From NCBI RefSeq assembly GCF_033807715.1, contig NC_084610.1, positions 1,918,501-1,982,500 of the forward strand: 64,000 nucleotides of DNA, given 5' to 3'. Positions 34,421 through 46,082 of this stretch are shown here, piece after piece; position 1 is the first letter of the stretch; each line of letters begins with the position of its first letter. The DNA comes from Cololabis saira. Lineage: Eukaryota > Chordata > Actinopteri > Beloniformes > Belonidae. The position numbers and the translations under genes were made by a program. The notes beneath the pieces were generated by a model. It was not told where the DNA came from. It worked only from the letters and a program-made list of their open reading frames with translations, and did no database searches.

Positions 34421-36807
34421 TTTTCTGAAGTATAATTTTCGAAATAAGAGTGAAAATGGATTATCTTCATGCCATGAATATAATTCATTGAGATCTAAAA
34501 TCAAACAATATTTTTCTCCTCCTAAAAACATTAGTTTTTGAACTCCAAGTGTTCAGCAGTTGACAGATCTACAAAGATGGAAGTTATTTCTAGCCTGCAG
34601 CAGCAGTGAAGCTTCAAACTTGGTCCGAGGGAAGTTTACCCGGTGCATTTATTTATTTTCACGTGAGCTGCTTCCTCCGACTCCAGGAAGGTATCAAAAC
34701 CCATCATTACGAGTCCACTTCCCCTTTCAGTTTCTGCCAAACCAAAGCCAATAATTAGCTTTCCCCGTCGTTCAGCCCCCTATAGATGCTCCACGTTACG
34801 CGAGATCACATCAAATGATAAAACGCACGAGCCTTCGCGTGTCGGTGCGCCCGGTGCAAACGAATCAGACGCTTTCTGCTGGCAGCGTTGCCTGGAGGAG
34901 CGGGGAAAGAAAGTTAGTTAGCAGATGTCAGTTGTTGTGTTTATCTCGGCGGTTTTCCTTCGCCCGTGCGCGGATCTCCTATCAAAGAGGGCTTATCCGA
35001 ATAAAGTGCTTAAAAGCTTTTCAGACGCCTGGTGATCTGAACAGTTTTTTGGCTTGATCTACAGACTAAACAAACCGTAATGATGCAAGCTTGTGTAAAG
35101 ATGTACACAGCAGTCAAACAACAAATGCCTGCGCTTGATGTTTTTATTAATGTCGTCTCTTCTTTTTAGCAGCTTTTTTCCCCTCTCTTTATTGCCTCGG
35201 ATCTAAGCGTGGGGCTAACTTTATGTTTGCTCCCAAAAAAAAAACGTGTCTTGTCACAAATTTCCCTTCGGGACAACTTTTTTCCGTGCGACACATAATC
35301 AAAAATATTCAAATACGCCGCTGTCAGCTTGGGGGAGAGACGACAATCCTGCAGGAAAGGTGTATTTTCTAGGACGACTGCCACTCCTGCGATCTGAAAG
35401 CATCGCGAGCGCCATTAAGTTTTCAACGCTCTGTGTCTCGTTACAAGGTTGGGAAGACAAAAAAAAGTTGCAAGACGTCCTCTCAAGACCTGCCGGTCTC
35501 ATTTCAATGCAGCGAAAGGAGGCTCGCCTGTGAAGTGGCAACTTCTGGCTCACACGACGGCAGGCAGACGTGGCGAGATCTGCTCGCTGAAGCCAATCAA
35601 AAGACCTGAATTCTATTTGTTTTGTTTCAAGGGAAGGCGACGAAGGGGCCTCAAGGTCTTCTTCTTCAAGCCCGCTCTGAAGCCGGAGAGGGGAGGCGGA
35701 AGAAAAGACGGGGGAAGAGCGAGGACCAGAGCTTTCAAGTGGCCGTCCTTGGCGGGACCTTTGCCGCGGTGCCAGGTACACAGCGTTTAGCAGGGGAGGG
35801 GTGAGAAAGAGGGGGTTTTATTTCATGTTGGTGCATGGATGGGAGTTATTAATATTCTCAAAGACAGAATTTTCTCCCCCGGATTGAAATAATGGATCAT
35901 ACTTAAAAGGGGAAGAACTCATTTCAGGTTTTAATACGGTAAGCCTGTTGGAACCAATTATTGGAGGTGCTTTGCCATTGTCATCTTGCATTTCTCCTTG
36001 AGGAGATTAACTGGCAACGCTGAAAAGACCCCACTGTATCCGGGATTTCTCTCATTCCGAGAATCTGCCTGAAATGAAATATTTTTTCCCTTGATTTGAG
36101 TGCGAGCGTGTGCGAGTGTGTGCGGCCCTGTCAAGTTCCCAACGTGTTTCACGTATTTTGGCTTCATGTTCTACCTAATTATTGCAACTTGATCCTAAAG
36201 CAGGAGTGTCCTAATCCTCTGCTGTACTGCAGAAATCCTGTTTCAGAAACTTTGGTAATAAATTTGGCCTGTTTTTAATGGAGACTGGGAAAGCGGCGCT
36301 GTGACGGCAGAAGGACGGCCTCCCTGGGCGGCTCCAACGTTTCTTCATATGCAAATTCCTGCACGACAGAGACGGTGGAAGCAACTTCGCAGAAAGTTGG
36401 AGGAAGTTGTGCAGAGAAGAAAGCAGAAAAGTCTGTTTCCTGACTGGGCCTGGGCGCTGCAGGCTCTCTGAGTCACTGTTCGGGTTTCTGTGTGACGGAG
36501 TTGCTTCGGAACTGTCTTAGAGCTCTTCTCCGAGCTTCCGCTCTGCAGGGAACGCCTTTAAAACCAGATTCCAGTTCCCGTTATCCAGCGTGGGTCGTAA
36601 CAACTATGTAGCTCCTCTTTTAGTCCTGTTTTTATTCTATTAAACGTGGAAAAAAAACTAACCAAATCATCTGATCAAAGGCTCATTAGTGAGGATCCTA
36701 AATGATGATTGGGATCATTGTCCTGTCACGTGAGCCAGTTTCAGTCTCTCACTGTCCCCGCGGTGATTCGTAAACCTTTCCGGGCTAATGTGAAACTAAA
36801 ATGATTC
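34421..36807. other. Unique noncoding DNA, no gene recognised
   Basis: No transposon termini were found. The region is GC-balanced with several open frames (34815-35057, 35299-35781, 35449-35790) that overlap on opposite strands and lack domains or convincing splice sites. Patches such as 34600-34790 and 35820-36260 look like single-copy DNA and could include conserved noncoding elements. Confidence 0.45.
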
Positions 36808-36815
36808 CTCTAACA

Positions 36816-37722
36816 CAGTAGTTCTCAAACTGGGGGGGGGGGGGGGCGCGGCGCTATTGCAGGGGGGGTTGGAAGGTAGATTAATAAAAATAAATAAATA
36901 AATAAATACATTTTAAGATTTTTTATTTCTTTAAGATTTTGCCTTCAATTACGACTGAGTATTAGGGCCAAACTAAGACAAAAAAAATGGAAATTACGAA
37001 AATAAAGTCATAATAATATGAGAATAAAGTTGTAGAATTACCAGAATAAAGTCATAATGTTGTGAGAATAAAGTCGTAATATTACGAGAATAAAGTCGTA
37101 ATATTACGAGAATAAAGTCGTTATATATAATATAATATATAAATATAACATAACACAAGATGCTCAATATTCCTCATTTTAACACAGGGAGAAGAGGCTC
37201 TTCCTGTTAGAGTTCTCATAAATTAACACTTTATTCTCGTAATATTACAACTTTATTCTCATAAATTACGAGTTTATTCTCATAAATTACCACTTTATTC
37301 TTGTAATAGGCTATTACGACTTTATTCTCGTAATGTTACAACTTTATTCTATTACAACTTTATTCTCGCAACATTATGACTTTATTCACGTAATTTTACA
37401 ACTTTATTCTCATTATATTATGACTTTATTCACGTCATTTTACAACTTTATTCTCATTATATTATGACTTTATTCTCGTAATTTCATTTTTGCTCCTGTT
37501 TGTATTGTTGTTGTTTCAATCTCTGGGAGCTGGTCAGGTTGAAAATCTATTTTTACAGAGATGGACAGTTTTTTCGCACATATGTTCAATATATGAAATA
37601 GATGTCAGTCGCATTTGAATGCAAAAGATGTGTGTGTGTCTGTGTTGGGGTCGGGGGGGGGGGGGCTAGAAAATTCTGTTACGTACAAAAGGGGCCTGGC
37701 AAAAAAAGTTTGGGAACCCCTG
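36816..37722. mobile_element. CAGKRGTTCYCAAACT-ended hAT element with inverted 20-bp arrays
   Basis: The left end CAGTAGTTCTCAAACT and the complement of the right end CAGGGGTTCCCAAACTT are inverted repeats. The octamer CTCTAACA flanks both sides identically (36808-36815 and 37723-37730). It has TA at positions 4-5, the preference reported for Buster-type hAT elements. The interior holds GAATAAAGTCGTAATATTAC units on the left (about 36980-37120) and inverted units (ACTTTATTCTCGTAATATTA) on the right (about 37225-37485), so the arms could form a very long stem. No transposase was seen. Confidence 0.9.
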
Positions 37723-37730
37723 CTCTAACA

Positions 37731-39105
37731 CCATGGCTTGTGTCTTTCCCTCTTGCTGTTGTGTATTGATGTCGGTGTTTGTTGTTCTGATTTGTGGTTG
37801 TACGTAATGTTCTTGATTAAAGACAAAAATGAAGACTTTACTCGGTTCAGCAAATCTAAAGATTAGAAATGTTGCAGGTTTTAATTAAGTCTTTAGGTTG
37901 GGAGGAGGATGAATGGATGAATGGATGAATGAGGAGACGTTTCAGATGTGGGGATGACCGAGCTCCTGCGCTGTCTCCAGGAGCACAAACGTTACCTAAA
38001 CGTCCCTGCAGGACACGTTTCTTTGTCATCTCCAGACTCCCCTCCTCCCCCTCGTCCCCACCAGCGTTCCCGGATCATTACTCCTCAAAGAAATTTAAGC
38101 ACGGGACGCCATTTAATTTTTTTTCCTCTCCCTCTCTCTCTCTCCCCCCAAATGCAGTCAGTCATTAGAAATCCTGGCTGTCATCGCGGTGCCATTTTTG
38201 GTGCGGAGTGTTTGTTGCCTCATTTCTTTTAATTTTATCTCCATTAGCTTAATTCTTTTTTAATATTTCCATCTAACGAACTTTACAGTCCATTTTGTCT
38301 CAGTGTCTTGCTAAGCGAGTTTTATGAAGCAGGCCGTTTGCTTTTCCATTTGCGAGCGGGAGAGGACGGGGGGGAGTTGGGGGTGTAATGGAGGCGGGGA
38401 GCCTTTGTCAGCTTATTTTTGGCACCTTAGCTAGCAGTTCTGCTTCTTCGCCTTGATTATACAAGCAAACAACTGCATGAAGTTCATTAACAATAAAGCA
38501 CAGGCTAATTAAGCCGAGCCCCTTAGACAAACCGGCGCTGTCATCCTGCATGTGTTGGGAGCTGATTGAGCTGTTAAAGATTTACCTTCGCTTGTCTTTT
38601 ACCTCCTCGCCGAGTCGTCTCCGAGGGCCTCTAACCTCGCCGAGCGACGCGTCGCCGCCCCTTCGGGGTGTTTACTTCAAGCTACGGCAGCCTTACAAGG
38701 ATAAAGTTCCCTCTTTCAACTTTGTTGTGTTTTAATTTGCTGCAGGCGCCATCAAACCCCCCCATCCCCCGAGGGAGCTGCCGGCTTCTACGCCGCATGT
38801 ACCGCGCATATCTGTCTCCTCATAACGCAGTTAAACAACACAATGATCCCGTTGCACTACCGGCGTTGACGTGGCGCCATAAATTACACGTGAATCAGTC
38901 CTGCGTCTGCCCAGAGGTTGCGAGCTGCACCATTAGCAAAATGGCCCCTCCAACCCTTTTGTTAATGCAATTTGCTTAATTGCTCGCTATCAGTATACAG
39001 ATGAGACACGTTAGCTTGTCTGCAGAGAGCGTTCTGGACATATTTATTTTAATACTTGTACTCTCTTATGGTTCCTCATCATTCTTTATTGCCTTGTGTC
39101 CACAG
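37731..39105. other. Unique noncoding DNA upstream of a candidate exon
   Basis: No transposon ends were found. Blocks at 38220-38340, 38430-38520 and 38870-39060 (AGCTTAATTCTTTTTTAA, CAGGCTAATTAAGCC, TTGCTTAATTGCTCGC) are rich in homeobox-type TAAT cores and look like conserved noncoding DNA. Open frames at 37929-38979 are probably spurious. The last 40 bases are pyrimidine-rich before a CAG. Confidence 0.45.
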
Positions 39106-39241
39106 ATGAGGCTCTTGGAGGGTTAGCTGCTGGACACATTTGATCTAAAACCAATGTTGGCTTCAAATCAAACGGGAATTTTGAATCGAATCTGGACACG
39201 AAGGGGGGGTACTCTGTCATGGAAATGTGTGCGGACAACCT
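39106..39241 (+). CDS. Candidate spliced exon with start codon (partial, unidentified gene)
   Basis: A pyrimidine-rich tract (CTTTATTGCCTTGTGTCCACAG) ending in CAG at 39103-39105 would be an acceptor, and CT|GTAAGTATC at 39240-39250 is a strong donor. Within the 136-base interval an ATG at 39219 has G at -3 and G at +4. It gives MEMCADN plus a two-base split codon (leucine if joined to a G). The ATG frame is open back to a stop at about 39146, so translation from further upstream is also conceivable. I do not recognise the peptide. It would be the first coding exon, mostly 5' untranslated, of a gene whose other exons lie outside the window. It may equally be a chance signal pair. Confidence 0.3.
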
Positions 39242-39656
39242 GTAAGTATCTCTGCTGCTTGTAAGAGCTTCAGTTACTCCGCCTGTGGTGGCACATGTGG
39301 GCCTAATCCGGGCAACCTTTGGCCCTGGTGCCCAAAGTCACGGCGCTGGGACGATCTGCTCGGGCCATATGGGCCAGATATGGGTTTTATACATGTGTTA
39401 TGAGTCCCAGATTTCATACGCTAGTTTTGAAATGAGTTATGTATCATTGTGAGGGCCACGTGCGACCAAAATACCCGAGGAAAATGAAGATTTGCTCCAT
39501 GTCTGGTTGTTTAGCGGCTGAGATCAGGCAGCCACGTTCACCCCGAGTCAACGCTGTCAGTCAAGGCCAAATGTGGGTTCAATTCAGACATTTGGGAAAC
39601 AATCGTGCCTGATCTGGTAATCTTTGGCCCTCACGGCCTTTGCCGTGTTTTATGTT
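39242..39656. other. Unique noncoding DNA (possible intron start)
   Basis: No repeat ends or further exon were recognised. If the candidate exon is real, this is the start of its downstream intron. Confidence 0.45.
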
Positions 39657-39664
39657 GTCTAGAT

Positions 39665-40166
39665 CAGGGGTCGGCCCTTTAGGGCTGCCCTAGTGGCTCC
39701 TGGAGCTTTTTTAAAAATGTTTGACCTTTTTTTTCTCTTTTCTTCCTTTTTTTTTTTTCTTCTTTTTTTCTTCTTCTTTTTGTCCTTTTTTTCTTTTGTC
39801 TTCCTTTTTCCCCTCCTTTTTAATCTCGACATTTCGACTTTTTTCTCGAAATTTTGACTTTTTTCTCGACATTTCAACTTTTTTCTCGACATTTTGACTT
39901 TTTTCTCGACATTTCGACTTTTTTCTCGAGATTGTACTTCAACATTAATCTTGACATTTCGACTTTTTTTTCGACATTTTGACTTTTTTCTCGAAGTGCA
40001 TAATGAAAAAAAAATCAGTTCCCCCAGTTATAACTAATATAGAAACATGCAGCATGTGTTGCCTTCATTCTAAGGCTGATACAAGACTTTGCGGCTCCAG
40101 ACATATTTGTTTTTTGTGTTTTTGGTCCAATACGGCTCTTTCAACATTTCTGGTTGCCGACCCCTG
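39665..40166. mobile_element. CAGGGGTCGGCAACC-type hAT element beta
   Basis: The left end CAGGGGTCGGC and the right end GTTGCCGACCCCTG are inverted. Flanking octamers GTCTAGAT and GTGTAGAT differ at one base and have central TA. GGCTCCTGGAGC near the left, and GCGGCTCCAGACATATTTG with TTTTTGGTCCAATACGGCTC near the right, are shared with elements alpha and gamma. The middle is built of about 20-bp units such as TTTTTTCTCGACATTTCGAC. The long lysine-rich minus-strand frame at 39659-39892 comes from this low-complexity middle. Confidence 0.92.
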
Positions 40167-40174
40167 GTGTAGAT

Positions 40175-40770
40175 AGAGCCCGAATTTCATAGAAATCCAC
40201 ACTCAAAAGGGTAGTCTTGAAATTAGGGATATAAAATGTGTACGTGCCACTCAACCGTTCATAAAAGGTTTGGTTACTCAGCTTTAAACTTCTTTTATTT
40301 TCTATTTTTTTCCCCTGGTGTATTTCTTGTAACCTTGAGGCTGAAGCGTCCTCCTTCATCTCCTCCTCCTCCTCCTCCTCCTGGTCTCTGGTGGAGGCTC
40401 TGCTCCACCTCGGGGAGTGACGAGCCATCGTTCCCCACTGCGACGGCTCTTCTTGGCTGTTTAATTACCGGGGAGGCTGAGTATTCTGTATCCTCTGGTG
40501 GGTCGGTGTTTGAGAGTCAGAGAGGAGGTGACCTCCACCCCTGCAAAGCTCCTGATCACTGCTCCGAGGACACCACGCATGTTTTCAAACCGCTGTCTCG
40601 TAGTCGCTTATGTTGAGGATGTTTGTACGGTCAAAAACATAGATAGACCCCACACTACAATCTTAGAAGTAATGTACATGTCTAGCGCTTACCAAGGATG
40701 TCAGGATATGATAACGGGTCACATTGAGGTCACTGAATGAGTTGATTTCAGCCAAGAAAGACAAAGATCT
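40175..40770. other. Unique noncoding DNA
   Basis: A CTC-triplet run lies at 40358-40381. No gene was recognised. Confidence 0.5.
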
Positions 40771-41170
40771 GGGGCCTCATTTATAAAGCACAAAACAGGG
40801 CTTGAGAGATGCGCAAGCCACCTTCTACGCAAAGGTCGGGGTTTAAAAAGAAAAAACTACCCGAAAAATCTGCGTATCCCTACGCCAACCCTGACCCTCC
40901 CGTAGGAACTTACTTAAGATATGGGGAACTGGCGATGCAGGCGGTGAGGTGGTGAAATGAAGCCAGATTCATGTCATACTCATAATGTCATCACATATCA
41001 GACTAATAAAATAGTGCTGATCGTGTCCCTCTGTGTGTGAAGCTCAGCGTCAGTCAGGACTCTGGGGCTGCAGCCGCGGTGCAGGACACGCCGGGAACCT
41101 CCTCGTCACACCCACCACGACAACCGTAGAGTGACTGAGGACAGAACAAATGAGTGCGGGCCTCTCTACA

Positions 41171-41439
41171 GAGCCCCTAAAGGGACTCAGATTTTTTATA
41201 TATATATATAATGAGTTTTACGCACGCTTGAAACCTTTACGCGCGTGCGTAAGCCTAAATTATGGTTCCGCGTTAAAACAACGCAGAGCCTACGGCGTAG
41301 GGTACGCGGCGACGCGCACCTACGCCGTAGGCTCTGCGTTGGTGTGACGCGGAACCATAAATCCGCCTTAAAGGTTTCACGCGCCCACGTAAAACTTATT
41401 ATATATATATAAAAAAAATCTGTGTCCCTTTAGGGGCTC
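41171..41439. mobile_element. GAGCCCCTAAAGGGAC hairpin element, nested
   Basis: GAGCCCCTAAAGGGAC at the left pairs with GTCCCTTTAGGGGCTC at the right. The arms continue through CAGATTTTTTATATATATA and complementary TATATATAAAAAAAATCTG, then TTTTACG and CGTAAAA, to TTGAAACCTTTACGCGCG. The centre is occupied by hairpin MITE copy 3. The arms are over 70 bases each. Confidence 0.88.
41251..41370. mobile_element. CTACGGCGTAGG hairpin MITE, copy 3
   Basis: AATTATGGTTCCGCG at the left and CGCGGAACCATAAATCCGCC at the right pair, as do GCAGAGCCTACGGCGTAGG and CCTACGCCGTAGGCTCTGC. The copy lies at the apex of the 41171-41439 hairpin. Flanking TAA/TTAA would fit a PIF/Harbinger 3-bp target duplication, though this is uncertain. 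Confidence 0.88.
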
Positions 41440-41923
41440 CGTACCTCTAGGCCTCCACCTTCAAATCACACCACTTCTTCTTTTTTCTGCAACAGCGGCG
41501 TTTAGCGCAGCAACGACGTGCTGCCACTCACTCGCTTTATTTAATACTATTTATATACCATTTATACTTTTACTGTGACCACCAAATAATGTGGTTTTCC
41601 TGCCTCCACCTGATCCACAACATCTCCATCTCAGTCTCCGTGAAATTTAGTGGCACGGTGGCTCGACACGTCTCATTCATCCTGACGCCCAAACAGACTG
41701 CAGGTGGCGCTGCACATGCTCAGCAGGCTCATTTATATGCAAATACAATCATCATGTTGTTTGCATTGCCCATTTATGGTATGAAGTGGGCGTGTAGAGG
41801 GCGGGATATGAGGCGAATTCACCTGCGCAACCTTCCAGCTGGACTGTGATTTATAAAGCGAACATTGCGTGCAAGTGTGCATGCTTTTATAAATCCTACT
41901 CACTCTTTTATAAATGAGGCCCC

Positions 41924-43952
41924 TGGTTTCAAAAACTGAATCAAACCTGCAAGAAACAAGAATGTGTAGTTCCTTCAATGGCCACTAGGCTCCAACAGTC
42001 AGTCATGTTACTGTATTTTCCCAACAGCCACTGTTCAGATCCCTCAGGGACCCTCTCTCTTCCTGGGGGACGGCGACAACTGCCGCCGCCTGCTCCGGAC
42101 ACACAATTCAAAACCCAACTGGAAGGATCTGGGTTGTGGTTTCAGTCCAACCACTGATGCTGTTGGCTGTTTTGTCTAAGTTCCGGCAGCTCCTCACTTC
42201 TGTCCTGGAAGCCCTTGTTCCAGATGTTCCTGGAAAAAAAAATCACAAACAGACTGAATCAAATTGAATGTTGGGTAACTTAGAGTGTCACTGGTTAACA
42301 TGAGCTAAGCTACCACAAAGTCTCATCTCATTTGACTCATTTTGTCCATTTTGGATGAACCGAATACATTTTTTATTCTTAATATTTTGTATTTCTTTTT
42401 TTTCTTTCTGCCTGGGAAAGAGCATAAAAATTTGAGAAAAACTTTTGCACTAAAATGCGCACACACGCCGGATACCAGCTCAACACACAGGACCTGGCTG
42501 CGATGTCATGACCATATAAGGGCATTCAGCCCTCTGTGATGTCACACGGAGCTGATGTTTGAAAAAAACTTTCCACAAGGAGGTGTTTTCAACACTCTGA
42601 GCCTCTGGTGGTGTTTGAATGATAACATTTTTGACATCTGTCTCCATAAAGAAACTGAATTTTTGTCTGAAAGGAAAAAGGGTGAGGAGAAACTTAGAAG
42701 AACTCCGAACTGAAGTTCTCCCAGACTAGTTTGTTAACCACGTTCAGCAGGAAACCAAGAGCCCAGTCAAACACCAGCAAGCGTGTGGAGGTAGAAACTC
42801 CCGATCAGAAGTTTTTTATAAAAATCTGCTGTGGAAAGAAGAAGTTTGTGATCAAGAGCTGTGAAATCAACCTGAACAGGCGCCCTGTGTGCCAGTTTGA
42901 AGACGGGCCGCGACATACGAGCCGTCAAAACGGCGATATGAATCTGCGCCGTAATTCAGAGAAAAAGAGATTAGAAGAAGATAATGGTCTCATATCTCAA
43001 AAGTTAACAGTGAGGCCTGCGTGAACTGTGAATAATCTTATAATTACTGATCTAATGCCATTAGGCCTGACAGAAATAGAGAAAGCAACGCTTGGATGAG
43101 GCGCAGTTAATCAAGTGTGCGCTCCTCGTCGGATCATCAGTACCCTCGTGCACGCTAAGGCCACGAGTGATGATAGGTATAAGTTTAAATGACAGCTTAA
43201 AGGAACATTACGCCGCTCTCATATTTGGTTAACTTTCCCCTCCAAATGGTTGAAAAACGTGACACTCCTTTAATGTCCCTCAGAGACTTCTTAGCGCCCC
43301 CCCGATTTGGGTTCTTTTTTTCCCCCCTTTCCTTCTTCTTTGCCTGAGGCTTCTTATCTTTAGGGGAAATCCAGAGTGACTGGAGTTCCCTCACCTTGCG
43401 TGTTCGTCTGATCCCCGACACGGCGGCGGGCGGCTGATCCGACCGTGTTAAGCTTCTGTTCCAGGTTGTACTCGCGATGTGAGAATAATAACAACACAAC
43501 ACAACGCCGGAGGCTCCCGTCTCTGATTCACGCGGCACTCTTTTATTTTCCTCTTTGTGTGGGAGAAAACGCTGTGACAAAGTGCACACCCAGAGTTTGA
43601 CAGTTTAAAGAAAAGATCCACCCTCAGATTGTCAGCCGCCGTTTGATCTCATCAGTCAGGGATGTTCAGTTTAATGGCAAAGTGTTCTGGTGGAGCCGCT
43701 TTTCCTGCAGTGATTGTTGGAAACAAAAAAACAACCATATTGTTTGTTTGACTCGTTATGTGGGAAGAAGATGTGGTAAATAAATGGATTCGTGTGAGAT
43801 TAAGGACATTTTTTGTGTATTTTTTCACTAATAAACGTTAGTGCTCCAAAATTTCTTGTTCACATACAGTTGGTTAAAAGTAAATACCCTTTTTTTAGTC
43901 GTAATCCTACCTTTTCGTTGGTGGAAAAACATAATAAAAATAATTTGAGGAT
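41924..43952. other. Unique noncoding DNA, candidate conserved element ~42940-43190
   Basis: No gene was recognised. 42940-43190 (CTTATAATTACTGATCTAAT, GATAGGTATAAGTTTAAATG) is single-copy in the window and has the composition of conserved noncoding DNA. Open frames at 42731-43024 and 43197-43589 lack domains. Confidence 0.45.
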
Positions 43953-44252
43953 GTCCCAACTAGGGATGGGCGGTATGGACTAAAACATTTATCACCATCA
44001 TTTCTGGCATTTATCCCGATAACGATAAAAATGATGATAAAAAAATATCAATTCAACTCCACCTTTGTAACTATAAATCTATCACCACATTCAGTCTTTG
44101 GAGCCAAATCACTGCTCTAAAAGATACTAAATACTAAACTACACCAATTACATTGAATTAATAAAAACCAATTAAATGAGTTACACCTGTACTGCAAAAC
44201 TGGAATGACTCTATCCTTTTTTCTTTCTTCCTTTCAGGCTCATATCTTTCTT

Positions 44253-44325
44253 GAATGAATGAATGAATGAATGAATGAATGAATGAATGAATGAATGAAT
44301 GAATGAATGAATGAATGAATGAATT
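44253..44325 (+). repeat. (GAAT)n microsatellite
   Basis: About 18 perfect units within the 43961-44820 element. Confidence 0.97.
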
Positions 44326-44443
44326 GTTTATTTCGGTTACATTACATTATTTGCAATTCAAACTGTGTGTGTGTGTAAATGACAAAACACTTTCATACAA
44401 GTTTACACTCATCAGTTTCACACAAAAAATAATAAATTCGAAA

Positions 44444-44678
<235 letters not shown>

Positions 44679-44939
44679 ACGCACACGTACGTTGTAAATC
44701 CGCTTTACACAAAAACGTCATCAACGGGAATTTATCGTTTTTACCGTGAAATGACAAATTCTTACCGTGGGGAATTTTTTTGACGGTAAATCGTGAATGG
44801 TAAAATATCACCCATCCCTTGTCCCAGCACAACCTCACTGTGCCGTTGTTTTGCTAAGGATTTCAGGGTTGTGGGACCTGAGCTGCAGCTCTGGGGTTTC
44901 TTTTATTTTTCTGAACAAGTCCGACCTTGAAGTAAATTT

Positions 44940-45250
44940 GCTGGCACAGGTAAGATCCATAACTGTCTTGAATGCTCGCTTTTTGTGAATAATATTCTGA
45001 TTAGTTGTTTGGAAATGCTTTTGATGTGTGGCAACAATTGATTCTCTAAAAGCATTGCTTATGTCTTCCCCTCCTGGCATTGTGTTTACACAAACACGAG
45101 TGCTTGATTCCAGAAAAGCATTTTCTAAAGAGTCTGCAAACCAGCTGATGATCAGTTAATAAAAACCAGCTCAAGGCTAAAACTTAAGTCCTTGCAAAGC
45201 AATTAGGGCGTACTTAGTATTACCCATGTGATTTATTTTTTTTTAATTTT
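44940..45250 (+). repeat. Diverged interspersed repeat fragment
   Basis: Words AACTGTCTTGAATGCTC, GCTTATGTCTTCCCCTC and GGGCGTACTTAGTATTACCC match blocks at 4600-4760 and 56340-56495 (GGGGTACTTAGTACTGCCC). The copies are old and have no clear ends. Confidence 0.5.
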
Positions 45251-45530
45251 TTTTTGGTTCCATTAATGATGTCACTATAAAAAGGTTATGCTGTTTTTAC
45301 TGAGGTTGTATTTGCCTTTTAAAAATAAAAGTAAAATAAATGACTGGATGGTCCCCAGTGCCTTAGATTAAACATTTCTTAAACTCTTACGTCATGCTAA
45401 CCCCATAAATAACACAAAGTGGAACATGTAAGTCCATGTCATGAGTGAAACCCTCATGGACATCGTATGATTTGCATGTTTCATGACACGAGTTGCTGCA
45501 TTTTCTCTAGTTGAGTGAATCGTGAATGTT

Positions 45531-46012
45531 GGAACAAAGTTGTGGTGATGAAGAAAAAAGAAAAAAAAGACAGTCTAGATATGAAAAAAGTTCTCCTTTT
45601 GACCGCTGTTTTTTTAGCCTTCAAAATTTTTCTTGAGTAACTTTTTAATTTTCAAGTTAAGATTTGGCTTGATTTGTAATTTTGATTGGTAAATTCATCT
45701 ATAACACTCTGCTCTTTGCTCCAAAATGATACATTTTAGGGTCAGGTCAGAAAACCTGTGGGTGACGTCACGGAAGTCTAGTTTATCATTATTATTATTA
45801 TTTTATTATAATGTTGGAACAAAGTTGTGGTGAAGAAAAACATTCATTGAAGAGAAATAAGTTGGTTTAGATATGAAAAATGTCTCCTTTTGATCGCTTT
45901 TTTGGCTTTTTGTCTTGGCTTAGTCTTAGTTTTGAAAATGAGAATTTTTTTTTCTTAAATAACTTTCACTTTTTAATTTTCAAGTTAAGATTTGGCTTGA
46001 GTTAAACACATT
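45531..46012 (+). repeat. Diverged local duplication (~280-bp spacing)
   Basis: TTGGAACAAAGTTGTGGTGA, TTTAGATATGAAAAA(T)G, CTCCTTTTGA(C/T)CGCT and TTTCAAGTTAAGATTTGGCT occur in order at 45531-45672 and again at 45813-45995. The second copy has extra insertions. Confidence 0.75.
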
Positions 46013-46082
46013 TGTTTTTGATATTTGGGTCCAGAGGGCGAGAAATAGTTTTTTTGTCAAATGGTCGGACTAATGGATCGTC

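Larger units (their letters stand above)
40771..41923. mobile_element. GGGGCCTCATTTATAAA-ended transposon, host of nested hairpins
   Basis: GGGGCCTCATTTATAAA at the left is exactly inverted at the right (TTTATAAATGAGGCCCC). Further TTTATAAA words occur inside both ends. No transposase was recognised and no unambiguous target duplication. A 269-bp hairpin (41171-41439) and inside it a 120-bp hairpin MITE are nested near its centre. Open frames at 41150-41849 are within these repeats. Confidence 0.82.
44829..46082. other. Noncoding DNA with old repeat fragment and local duplication
   Basis: It contains the diverged repeat fragment at about 44940-45250 and a local duplication at 45531-46012, listed separately. 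No gene was recognised. Confidence 0.5.

Noticed and set aside
35299..35790. Overlapping opposite-strand frames of 160 and 113 codons as a possible gene
   Set aside because: No domain, no splice context, basic/serine-rich composition expected from the local base composition.
39659..39892. Lysine-rich minus-strand protein (also 47916-48188)
   Set aside because: It lies in the T-rich low-complexity middle of hAT elements beta and gamma.
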